From Rhizobium sp. Q54 (GTDB lineage Bacteria > Pseudomonadota > Alphaproteobacteria > SMXS01), in contig CAMBYA010000071.1 of assembly GCA_945872035.1 (NCBI GenBank), positions 1-9,326 on the forward strand: a DNA stretch of 9,326 nucleotides, read 5' to 3'. The translations under genes and the position numbers were made by a program. The stretch's first letter is position 1, and every line of letters begins with the position of its first letter. Under the pieces are notes generated by a model, which saw nothing but the letters and a program-made list of their open reading frames with translations, was not told where the DNA came from and did no database searches. This document shows, in pieces, positions 1-6,002 of this stretch.

Positions 1-105
1 GAACTCGTAGTTCACCGCCGCGTAGCGGTTCCAGTGATGCACCGTGCCGTCGCGGGAGAAGGCCGGGATCTCGTCGCCGATGTGGAGGCTGTTCGGATCG
101 AGCAT
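1..105 (-). CDS. MaoC-like hot-dog dehydratase, second half-protein (partial, cut by left edge)
   Basis: The first 35 codons are visible, starting at the ATG at 105-103. The peptide opens MLDPNSLHIGDEIPAFSRDG and goes on to an N-R-Y-A-A-V segment. This resembles the start of MaoC/hot-dog (R)-enoyl-CoA hydratase domains, in which an RYA(A) stretch comes shortly before the catalytic (D)FxPIH loop. That catalytic loop would lie beyond the left edge, so activity cannot be judged. The ATG overlaps the TGA of the upstream gene by one base (TGATG), which argues for translational coupling and for the two products forming one heteromeric enzyme. The inferred role is hydration or dehydration of a CoA thioester. 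The family call rests on a short fragment and on the neighbour. Confidence 0.6.
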   Translation of the reverse strand, partial: MLDPNSLHIGDEIPAFSRDGTVHHWNRYAAVNYEF

Positions 106-605
106 CAGTACCTCGCGAAAACAGAATCGAGGGTGCGCACCCACTCGCCGCGCTGGTTGGTGAACTCCTGCGACAGGGTGGTGTAGAGCATCAGGCCCAT
201 GCGGCCTTCGCGCTCCATGTAGTCGGTGATCTTCCAGACGCAGCGGATCACGTCGCCGGGCCGCATGGGCGCGCCGTGGCGGGCGCGGATCTCGGTCAGC
301 AGGATCGCCTTGTAGTCGGGCGTCGCGACGCCCAGCTCGGACTCGCGGAAGGCGCTCATGGAGATCGGCGGATCGTCGGGCGTCGGCCTGGCCGCCATCC
401 AGGCGAAGGGATTGAAATCCTCCGGCGCGACGATGCCGCCAAACCGGGCGGCATAGTCCTCGTCCCAGTACTGGCGCGGCGGCGGCTCGGGCCAATAGAC
501 CGCCATGGCCCATTTGCGGATGTCGGACAGGGCGATGGGGTAGGACACCGCCTCGCGCATCACCTGGCCGACGATCCCGCGCATTTCGTCCGTGATCCAG
601 GACAT
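105..605 (-). CDS. MaoC-like dehydratase, N-terminal-type hot-dog domain protein
   Basis: A 166-residue protein of the MaoC N-terminal dehydratase type (FAS1/HTD2-like single hot-dog fold). Residues 18-60 carry the typical pattern of a Y-P-I segment, 'DIRKWAMAV', and a proline-rich stretch before W47. The C-terminal third has R-P-G-D (115-118), then a strand, an R-x-G-x-x-G-x-x-x-Y-like segment (133-141) and a final strand, as expected for the domain. Proteins of this kind usually lack the catalytic His/Asp and pair with a second hot-dog protein that carries them. The next gene, overlapping by one base, looks like that partner. The start at 605 is backed by a GGAGG ribosome binding site (plus-strand bases 610-614) four bases upstream. 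The substrate is unknown; fatty or branched acyl-CoA metabolism is likely. A TTGACG box (655-660) may be its -35 element, but no good -10 is visible. Confidence 0.75.
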   Translation of the reverse strand: MSWITDEMRGIVGQVMREAVSYPIALSDIRKWAMAVYWPEPPPRQYWDEDYAARFGGIVAPEDFNPFAWMAARPTPDDPPISMSAFRESELGVATPDYKAILLTEIRARHGAPMRPGDVIRCVWKITDYMEREGRMGLMLYTTLSQEFTNQRGEWVRTLDSVFARY

Positions 606-696
606 TCACCCTCCCCGCGTTCGAGGCCGAGAGCGTCGCGCCGTGCAGGTGCCGCGTCAACCCATTGGTCCGGACACGCCACGGCGGACATGGAAA

Positions 697-724
697 CGCC
701 CGCGAGCCAATCGGCCCGCGGGCG
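697..724 (-). terminator. GC-rich hairpin downstream of the small membrane-protein gene
   Basis: CGCCCGCG (697-704) and CGCGGGCG (717-724) form a perfect 8-bp stem. A further GCC/GGC pair inside the loop (706-708 with 713-715) extends it past one mismatch. Read on the minus strand it lies about 25 bases after the stop of the 92-residue gene and is followed by a short TTT. The T-tract is poor, so this may be a weak or Rho-assisted terminator. Confidence 0.4.
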
Positions 725-749
725 CCCTTATGCCGATGCGCTGGTGCGC

Positions 750-1028
750 TCAGTCCTTCTTGCCGTCGCTGACGCCGACGACCGGGACATCGATCACCTT
801 TTCCTCGGTCTCGACCTTGGGAACCTCGACGGTCCGTTCCTCGGTACCGATCTCGAGCTTCTTGGAATCCAGGTCCACGTCCGGCGCGCGGCCCGGCTCG
901 GTCGAAATGTTCACCTCGGGCAGCTTGCCCGAATCCTTCACGTTGGCGCTCCAGAACCCGGTGGCGAAGAGGACGCCGACGATCACCACGACCGCGACCG
1001 CCAAGCCTATCAGTACATTGCGAGACAT
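750..1028 (-). CDS. Small single-pass membrane protein of unknown function
   Basis: I do not recognise this 92-residue protein. Residues 5-24 are a strong hydrophobic segment (VLIGLAVAVVVIVGVLFATG) after M-S-R-N, so an uncleaved signal anchor with the rest in the periplasm is the likely topology. The remaining 65 residues are very polar and rich in Glu, Asp, Lys and Val. They contain two related short units, 'TVEVPKVE' (66-73) and 'VIDVPVVG' (78-85), suggesting short beta strands or a low-complexity stalk. The start is well supported: AAGGAG (plus-strand bases 1035-1040) lies six bases upstream of the ATG. It is probably transcribed alone, with a possible promoter at 1150-1178 and a hairpin after its stop. 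It is coded as a real gene by start context and codon pattern; the function is open. Confidence 0.7.
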   Translation of the reverse strand: MSRNVLIGLAVAVVVIVGVLFATGFWSANVKDSGKLPEVNISTEPGRAPDVDLDSKKLEIGTEERTVEVPKVETEEKVIDVPVVGVSDGKKD

Positions 1029-1149
1029 TTGCCTCTCCTTCTTGTTGTTGTCGCCCTGTAACGCTCAGGCGGCGGGAAAGTTGCGGCCGCACCGAGCCGC
1101 TCACTCAGGGCCATGACCAGCCGTAACGCCGACGCGCGGCGCTTAAAGG

Positions 1150-1178
1150 GCTAAGTCGCCCACGAGATCATCGGTCAA
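1150..1178 (-). promoter_or_regulatory. Possible promoter of the small membrane-protein gene
   Basis: On the minus strand, TTGACC (1178-1173) is followed after exactly 17 bases by CTTAGC (1155-1150). The -35 matches five of six consensus bases; the -10 is weak, which is common in alphaproteobacterial promoters. It would give a leader of about 115 bases. Not proven. Confidence 0.3.
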
Positions 1179-1187
1179 CATTTCTCG

Positions 1188-1209
1188 CGCTTCGACGCCC
1201 GAAGCGTCG
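1188..1209 (-). terminator. Hairpins after the prephenate dehydrogenase gene, possible operon terminator
   Basis: About 20 bases past the dehydrogenase stop, two mutually exclusive stems overlap: CGACGC (1193-1198) with GCGTCG (1204-1209), and CGCTTCG (1188-1194) with CGAAGCG (1200-1206). On the minus strand the first has a TTCGG loop, the same loop as the strong terminator at 8979-9005. No T-tract follows, so intrinsic termination would be inefficient. The location at the end of a three-gene operon is the main support. Confidence 0.35.
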
Positions 1210-1229
1210 CCCGGCAGACAGGCGTGGTA

Positions 1230-2141
1230 TCACCCCTTCCCGTGCGGCCGTCCGAAATCAGCCGCCGGTGTTTCCTGGCCGGCGTCGATTACCTCGCGCC
1301 GGATCGCCCGGGTGCGGGTGAACAGGTTGAACAGCGTGTCGCCGTCGCCCCAGCGGATGGCGCGCTGCAGGGCGGTCAGGTCCTCGGTGAAGCGGCCCAG
1401 CATCTCCAGCACGGCTTCCTTGTTGCCGAGGAAGATGTCGCGCCACATGGTCGGGTCCGAGGCGGCGATGCGGGTGAAGTCGCGGAAGCCGCCGGCCGAG
1501 AACTTGATCACTTCCGACTGGGTCACCTCCTCCAGGTCGGCGGCGGTGCCGACGATGTTGTAGGCGATCAGGTGCGGCACGTGGCTGGTGATGGCGAGCA
1601 CCAGGTCGTGATGGCGGGCGTCCATCACCTCGACCTTGCTGCCGAGCGCCTTCCAGAACGCCGCCAGCTTGTCCGTGGCGGCCGGATCGGTGCCCTGCGG
1701 CGGCGTGAGGATGCTCCAGCGGCCCTCGAACAGCTCGGCGAAGCCGGATTCCGGGCCGGAATTCTCGGTGCCCGCCACCGGATGGCCGGGCACGAAATGC
1801 ACGCCCGCCGGCACATGCGGGCCGACATCGTCGACCACCGCCTGCTTGACCGAGCCCACGTCGGTGAGAATGGCGCCGGGCGCCAGGTGCGGCGCGATTT
1901 CCTTCGCCACCGCGCCGAACGCGCCGGGCGGCGTGCACAGGATGACCAGGTCGGCACCCGCGACCGCCTCGGCGGCGGTCGCGAACACCTTATCCGCGAT
2001 CTTCAGCCGGGCGACCGTGTCGCGGGTCGCCTGGCTGCGGGCGGTGGCGACGATCTCCTTCGCCAGCCCGTCCCTGCGCGCCCGGTGGGCGATCGACGAG
2101 CCGATGAGGCCAACGCCGATCAGGCAGAGCCGGTCAAACAC
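1230..2141 (-). CDS. tyrC: Prephenate/arogenate (cyclohexadienyl) dehydrogenase
   Basis: This enzyme performs NAD(P)-dependent oxidative decarboxylation of prephenate (or arogenate) in tyrosine synthesis, in the cytoplasm. From the chosen start it has 303 residues. A Rossmann nucleotide-binding motif G-V-G-L-I-G sits at 9-14. F-V-P-G-H-P-V-A-G-T-E (116-126) contains His120, in the position of the conserved catalytic histidine region. S-H-V-P-H (186-190) and the GGFRDFTRIAASDP stretch (217-230) are also family signatures. There is no ACT domain, so no tyrosine feedback domain is visible. I chose the GTG at 2141. It overlaps the hisC TGA by eight bases, has GGAG seven bases upstream, and puts the GxGxxG motif at the usual distance from the N terminus. 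A start at 2183 would add 14 residues inside hisC without family support. It is the last gene of the CM-hisC-tyrC operon; a comparable hisC-like/tyrC pair is known in Zymomonas. Confidence 0.93.
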   Translation of the reverse strand: MFDRLCLIGVGLIGSSIAHRARRDGLAKEIVATARSQATRDTVARLKIADKVFATAAEAVAGADLVILCTPPGAFGAVAKEIAPHLAPGAILTDVGSVKQAVVDDVGPHVPAGVHFVPGHPVAGTENSGPESGFAELFEGRWSILTPPQGTDPAATDKLAAFWKALGSKVEVMDARHHDLVLAITSHVPHLIAYNIVGTAADLEEVTQSEVIKFSAGGFRDFTRIAASDPTMWRDIFLGNKEAVLEMLGRFTEDLTALQRAIRWGDGDTLFNLFTRTRAIRREVIDAGQETPAADFGRPHGKG

Positions 2142-3222
2142 GCGCGGTCTCCATGAACGCGGCGAGGACGTCGGTGACGCCACGGTTCTCGTTCTCGGTG
2201 CCCACGGTCAGGCGCAGATGGTCCTTGAAGCCGTAGCTGTCCATGCGGCGCAGGTACCAGCCCTTGTCGCGCAGATATTCGTCGGCGGCATGGGCGCCCG
2301 CCGCCGAGCCGAAATCGATCAGCAGGAAATTGCCAGCGCTGGGCACCACGTGCAGGCCGAGGCCGCCGAGGCGCTGGAACAGCCAGTCGCGCCACCTTGT
2401 ATTGTGGGCGAGCGCCTTGTCGAAGAACTCGCGGTCCTCGAGTGCGGCGACCGCGGCGGCCTGCGCCGGGGTCGGCACGTTGAACGGGCCGCGCAGCCGG
2501 TTCAGCACGTCGATGATCGCCGGCGCGCCATAGGCCCAGCCGACGCGCAAGGCGGCGAGGCCGTAGATCTTCGAGAAGGTGCGGGTCATCACCACGTTGG
2601 GTGCCCACGACGCCAGCTCCTGCCCCGAATCGTAGTCCGGGTCGGTGACAAACTCGGCATAGGCGGCGTCGATCACCAGCACCACGTGCGGCGGCAGGCC
2701 GGCGTGCAGCCGCTCCAGCTCGGCGCGGGGGATGTAGGTGCCCGTGGGATTGTTCGGGTTGGCGATGAAGACGATCTTCGTCCGGTCGCCGATGCATTTC
2801 AGCATGGAATCGACCGACACGGTGTAGCCGTCGTCCTTGGCCGCGACCGGGGTCGCGCCGCAGGCGGTGGCGGCGATCGGATAGATCAGGAAGCCATGCT
2901 CGCTGTAGACCACCTCGTCGCCGGGGCCGGCATAGCCGCGGCACAGCAACTGCAGCAGCTCGTCGGAGCCGCAGCCGCAGACGATGCGGTCGATCTCGAC
3001 GTCGTGGCGGCGGGCGATGGCCTCGCGCAGCAGGTGCGCGCCGCCGTCGGGATAGCGGTGGGTGACGGCGGCGGCCTTGGCGTAAGCCTCCAGCGCCTTC
3101 GGGCTGGGGCCGAGTGCCGCCTCGTTCGACGACATCTTGCCGACGTAGCTGGTGTCCTTGGACTTGCCGCCCTGGTACGGCTCGATGGCGAGCACGCCGG
3201 GGCGCGGAACGGGTCCGTTCAT
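2134..3222 (-). CDS. hisC: Histidinol-phosphate aminotransferase (HisC), probably also aromatic aminotransferase
   Basis: A fold-type I PLP aminotransferase of 362 residues, the normal length for HisC. It interconverts imidazole-acetol phosphate and histidinol phosphate. In this neighbourhood it probably also transaminates 4-hydroxyphenylpyruvate (and phenylpyruvate). Visible motifs are the N-terminal S-S-N-E (31-34), R-Y-P-D-G-G (56-61), the phosphate-loop region around G-S-D-E (85-88), N-P-N-N-P-T-G (155-161), the PLP-pairing Asp185 in V-I-D-A-A-Y-A-E-F, the Schiff-base Lys218 in T-F-S-K-I-Y-G-L, and Arg226 in the following L-R-V-G-W. The start lies five bases after the chorismate mutase stop, and its end overlaps the dehydrogenase start, so the three genes form one operon for the chorismate-to-tyrosine branch. 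The rest of the his pathway is not in the window, so which substrate dominates is inference. Confidence 0.93.
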   Translation of the reverse strand: MNGPVPRPGVLAIEPYQGGKSKDTSYVGKMSSNEAALGPSPKALEAYAKAAAVTHRYPDGGAHLLREAIARRHDVEIDRIVCGCGSDELLQLLCRGYAGPGDEVVYSEHGFLIYPIAATACGATPVAAKDDGYTVSVDSMLKCIGDRTKIVFIANPNNPTGTYIPRAELERLHAGLPPHVVLVIDAAYAEFVTDPDYDSGQELASWAPNVVMTRTFSKIYGLAALRVGWAYGAPAIIDVLNRLRGPFNVPTPAQAAAVAALEDREFFDKALAHNTRWRDWLFQRLGGLGLHVVPSAGNFLLIDFGSAAGAHAADEYLRDKGWYLRRMDSYGFKDHLRLTVGTENENRGVTDVLAAFMETARV

Positions 3223-3227
3223 GATGT

Positions 3228-3998
3228 TTAGCCTTTGATCGGGTTGGCGTAGCCGCCGATGACGGCGGCGCTGCGTGCGCCATAGGCGGCGCGGACCGCT
3301 TCCAGCGCAGGATCGCCCGCCCGGAGAAAGCCCGGGACGGCGACCAGCGCCGTGCCGCTATGTCGCGCCAGCACACCCGGAATCCCTTCGCCGGCGCCAT
3401 CCAGCACCACCAGGGTGGTTTCGTCGCCGCTGTCCTCGCGGGCGTTGGCGACGGCGAAGGCGGAGATGCCGTTCTCCACGAAAAAGGGCAGGCGCGCGAA
3501 GATCTGCAGGCCTGCCCCGATGCATTCGGACGATGTCAGGCTGCGCCACCACGACTCCCCTTCGGGGTCGAACGCAAACACGCCGATGGCGCCGGGCGTG
3601 GCCGCCAGGTATGCGAGCGCGCCGGCAGCGTCCTGCTGCGGCGTGAAGCGGGTATTGACGCCGAAATGGGCGCGCGCCAGGTCCCATACCGCGATGCGGT
3701 TCTGGCCGCCCCAGACGGCGACCTCGATGGGCGACTGGCGGTTGAGGAACGCGGTCATCATCTCGCGCCACATATGGGCGACGACCGGGAACGGGATGTT
3801 GCCCTGGTGCTGGCCCTTCAGGCGGCGCAGGATGCGCGCCTCGCGGCCGGGCCGCAGACGGGGCGCGTCAGGCGCGGCGCCGTTCTTGGCGGCGACCACG
3901 AGCTCGCCCAGCCTGGCGCGTTCCATCAGCAGCGCGTGGATCTGGTCATCCACCGCATCGATCTTCTCGCGTATCTGTTCCAGCGTCGGCTGGGACAT
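3228..3998 (-). CDS. AroQ-type chorismate mutase with C-terminal prephenate-dehydratase-like domain
   Basis: A 256-residue protein. Residues 1-90 form an AroQ helical chorismate mutase (chorismate to prephenate). The active-site pattern is visible: Arg10 on helix 1, Arg27 (L-L-M-E-R), Lys38, and R-E at 52-53 (P-G-R-E-A-R-I), matching the spacing of the E. coli P-protein mutase domain. From residue 92 the sequence looks like a prephenate-dehydratase fold: a strand-G-G-x-x-x-x-A-V-x-x-L-A-x-x-x-F-G opening (93-113), then an I-G-V-F segment. At the place where the dehydratase has its catalytic Thr-Arg-Phe, it reads D-E-T-T-L-V-V-L (192-199). The dehydratase activity is therefore probably lost and the domain may be structural or regulatory. 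This is the first gene of the operon. A ribosome site AGGGG lies nine bases before the ATG, inside a small hairpin (4001-4013). Confidence 0.88.
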   Translation of the reverse strand: MSQPTLEQIREKIDAVDDQIHALLMERARLGELVVAAKNGAAPDAPRLRPGREARILRRLKGQHQGNIPFPVVAHMWREMMTAFLNRQSPIEVAVWGGQNRIAVWDLARAHFGVNTRFTPQQDAAGALAYLAATPGAIGVFAFDPEGESWWRSLTSSECIGAGLQIFARLPFFVENGISAFAVANAREDSGDETTLVVLDGAGEGIPGVLARHSGTALVAVPGFLRAGDPALEAVRAAYGARSAAVIGGYANPIKG

Positions 3999-4000
3999 GG

Positions 4001-4013
4001 CAGGGAGCCCCTG
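4001..4013 (-). promoter_or_regulatory. Small hairpin covering the chorismate mutase ribosome binding site
   Basis: CAGGG (4001-4005) and CCCTG (4009-4013) are perfect inverted repeats with a three-base loop. On the minus strand the AGGGG of the likely Shine-Dalgarno (4012-4008) is one arm of the stem, so folding would hide it. The stem is only 5 bp, so chance is possible. Confidence 0.25.
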
Positions 4014-4027
4014 ATTTCGGAAGCGCC

Positions 4028-4057
4028 ATTACTAGTCGGCACCCCCCCGAAAATCAA
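4028..4057 (-). promoter_or_regulatory. Possible promoter of the chorismate mutase-hisC-tyrC operon
   Basis: On the minus strand TTGATT (4057-4052) and AGTAAT (4033-4028) are separated by 18 bases, each matching four of six consensus bases. Transcription would start near 4021, giving a leader of about 23 bases. This lies in the most AT-rich part of the intergenic region, which supports a control role, but the exact boxes are a guess. Confidence 0.3.
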
Positions 4058-4065
4058 AGAAAACA

Positions 4066-4094
4066 TTGACACTCCGAAGCACCGCACCCTAGCT
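4066..4094 (+). promoter_or_regulatory. metX: Probable promoter of the metX-metW operon
   Basis: A perfect TTGACA (4066-4071) is followed after 17 bases by CTAGCT (4089-4094). The strong -35 with a weak -10 is typical of alphaproteobacterial housekeeping promoters. Transcription would start near 4101, leaving a leader of about 50 bases before metX. That leader shows no obvious SAM riboswitch fold. Confidence 0.45.
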
Positions 4095-4149
4095 AGTTCG
4101 CCGTCCGGACCTATGTGAACCGGCCAGACACCAAGGCGCCGCCAGACCC

Positions 4150-5331
4150 ATGAACTCGATTGCCCTGCCGCACCCCAACTATGTGGAAGCGCGGCGACAG
4201 CACGGACAGGACGACGACCCGCGCGGCAGCGTGATGCGGCTCGATGCCGTGCCGTTCCGGCTGGTGTCGGGCGCCGAGCTGCCCGAGGTGACGGTTGCGT
4301 ACCAGACCTATGGCGCGCTCAACGCCGACAAGTCGAACGCGGTGCTGATCTGCCACGCGCTGACCCTCGACCAGCACGTCGCCAATCCGCACCCGATCAC
4401 CGGCAAGGAAGGCTGGTGGGAAAGCGCCGTCGGCCCCGGCAGAATCATCGACACAAACCGCTTCTACGTGATCTGCGCCAACGTGCTGGGCGGCTGCCTG
4501 GGCACAACCGGCCCGAAGGAGATCAACCCGTCGACGGGCCGCGAATGGGGCATCGATTTCCCGGTCATCACCATTGGCGACATGGTGCGGCTGCAGGCCG
4601 CATTCCTCGACCAGCTCGGCATTCCCGACCTGTTCTGCGTCATCGGCGGCTCCATGGGCGGCATGCAGGTGCTGGACTGGGCGGCGCGCTATCCGGAGCG
4701 GGTGTTCTCGGCGATCCCGGTTGCCACCACCGCACGGCATTCGGCGCAGAACATCGCGTTCCACGAGGTCGGCCGCCAGGCGATCATGGCCGACCCCGAA
4801 TGGCGCGGCGGCAGCTATTACGGCGGGCCGGGCCCCAAGGCGGGCCTGTCGGTGGCGCGCATGGCCGCGCACATCACCTACCTGTCGGAAGCCGGTCTGC
4901 ATGCCAAGTTCGGGCGCAAGCTGCAGAACCGCGAGGCGCTGACCTTCGGCTTCGATGCGGATTTCCAGATCGAGAGTTATCTGCGCCATCAAGGGAGCAC
5001 CTTCGTCGACCGGTTCGACGCCAACTCGTATCTCTACATCACCCGCGCCATGGACTATTTCGACCTGGCGGCGGATTATGGCGGGCTGCTGGCCAACGCG
5101 TTCAAGGGCACCAAGGCCCAGTTCTGCGTCGCCTCGTTCACCAGCGACTGGCTGTATCCGACGGCCGAGAGCCGCGCCATCGTCCATGCGCTCAACGCCG
5201 TGGCCGCGCCGGTGAGCTTCGTCGAGTTCGAGACCGACAAGGGCCATGACGCCTTCCTGCTCGACGTGCCCGAATTCTACGACGTGCTGCGCGGCTTCAT
5301 CGGCGCGGCGGCCGAGAAACGGGGACTCTGA
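4150..5331 (+). CDS. metX: Homoserine O-acetyltransferase/succinyltransferase (MetX)
   Basis: An alpha/beta-hydrolase-fold acyltransferase of 393 residues, a normal MetX length. It activates L-homoserine by transferring an acyl group from acyl-CoA, the committed step of methionine synthesis. The nucleophile elbow is G-G-S-M-G-G (166-171) with Ser168. The oxyanion region [12 protein letters not shown] spans 111-122. The Asp of the triad is in T-S-D-W-L-Y-P and the His in K-G-H-D-A-F-L-L-D near the C terminus. Acetyl- versus succinyl-CoA preference cannot be told reliably by name alone, because MetX homologues do both. The ATG at 4150 lacks a good ribosome site (only AAGG about a dozen bases upstream). 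In-frame alternatives at 4183 and 4234 are no better, and the N-terminal ~30 residues are variable in the family. It overlaps metW by one base. Confidence 0.93.
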   Translation: MNSIALPHPNYVEARRQHGQDDDPRGSVMRLDAVPFRLVSGAELPEVTVAYQTYGALNADKSNAVLICHALTLDQHVANPHPITGKEGWWESAVGPGRIIDTNRFYVICANVLGGCLGTTGPKEINPSTGREWGIDFPVITIGDMVRLQAAFLDQLGIPDLFCVIGGSMGGMQVLDWAARYPERVFSAIPVATTARHSAQNIAFHEVGRQAIMADPEWRGGSYYGGPGPKAGLSVARMAAHITYLSEAGLHAKFGRKLQNREALTFGFDADFQIESYLRHQGSTFVDRFDANSYLYITRAMDYFDLAADYGGLLANAFKGTKAQFCVASFTSDWLYPTAESRAIVHALNAVAAPVSFVEFETDKGHDAFLLDVPEFYDVLRGFIGAAAEKRGL

Positions 5332-6002
5332 TGGCGACGCGCGAGGCCGACATCCGCGCCCGGGACGTCCGTGTCGACCTGCTGGAGATCGGCCGGATGA
5401 TCGAGCCGGGCAGCCGGGTACTCGACATCGGCTGCGGCGACGGTGACCTGCTCTATCACCTGGTGCACGACCGGCGCGTCGACGCTCGCGGCATGGAGTT
5501 GAGCCGCGAGGGCGTCAACGCCTGCGTGGCGCGCGGCCTCTCGGTGGTCCAGGGTGACGCCGACCGGGACCTGGCCGACTATCCCACCGGCGCGTTCGAC
5601 TACGCCATCCTCAGCCAGACCCTGCAGGCCATGCGCGACACCCGCGCCGGGCTGGAGCAGATGCTGCGCATCGGCAAGCGCGCCATCGTGTCGTTCCCGA
5701 ATTTCGGCCACTGGCGGGTGCGGATGCAGCTGCTGTTCAGGGGCCGCATGCCCGACACCGAGACGCTGGAATATCCCTGGTACAACACGCCCAACATCCA
5801 TCTGTGCACGATCCGCGACTTCATCGAGCTGTGCGACGATCTGGGCATCACCATCGAGAAGTTCCTCGCCATCGACGCTGGCGGCCAGCGCTCGCGCCGG
5901 GTGCATTCGACCCGCCGCGCCAATCTGATGGCCGAGCAGGCGCTGTTCCTGCTGGCGTTCAACGGCGAGCGGGACGCCTCGGGCGCGCCGGTCTACCGAT
6001 GA
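5331..6002 (+). CDS. metW: Methionine biosynthesis protein MetW
   Basis: A 223-residue protein with a class I SAM-methyltransferase-like fold. The binding loop V-L-D-I-G-C-G-D-G is at 30-38. The MetW hallmarks S-F-P-N-F-G-H-W (121-128) and Y-N-T-P-N-I-H-L-C-T (151-160) are both present. In proteobacteria metW lies next to metX, and its product is thought to be needed for efficient homoserine acylation, probably by working with MetX. A methyltransferase reaction has not been clearly assigned. Its ATG overlaps the metX TGA by one base, with GGGGA five to six bases upstream, so the pair is coupled. Its end overlaps the next gene by four bases (ATGA). Confidence 0.93.
   Translation: MATREADIRARDVRVDLLEIGRMIEPGSRVLDIGCGDGDLLYHLVHDRRVDARGMELSREGVNACVARGLSVVQGDADRDLADYPTGAFDYAILSQTLQAMRDTRAGLEQMLRIGKRAIVSFPNFGHWRVRMQLLFRGRMPDTETLEYPWYNTPNIHLCTIRDFIELCDDLGITIEKFLAIDAGGQRSRRVHSTRRANLMAEQALFLLAFNGERDASGAPVYR

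Noticed and set aside
2142..2183. Longer N terminus (317 residues) for the prephenate dehydrogenase
   Set aside because: It lies entirely within hisC; the GTG at 2141 has a ribosome site and the right distance to the GxGxxG motif.
1636..3231. Long open frame of about 530 codons on the plus strand opposite hisC and the dehydrogenase
   Set aside because: Low-complexity Gly/Ala/Val/Arg/His composition with no domain, lying antisense to two clear enzymes. This is the usual GC-rich shadow frame.
4021..4149. SAM-II or other SAM riboswitch upstream of metX
   Set aside because: The conserved core sequence and pseudoknot arms are not visible; only a promoter is supported.
4111..5247. 378-codon open frame on the minus strand opposite metX
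   Set aside because: Antisense to an unmistakable MetX with all catalytic residues; composition is that of a shadow frame and there is no ribosome site or domain.
5804..5998. N-terminal extension of the HAD phosphatase
   Set aside because: These 65 codons are inside metW, Arg/Pro/His-rich and unlike any HAD; the ATGA overlap start at 5999 fits the family N terminus.
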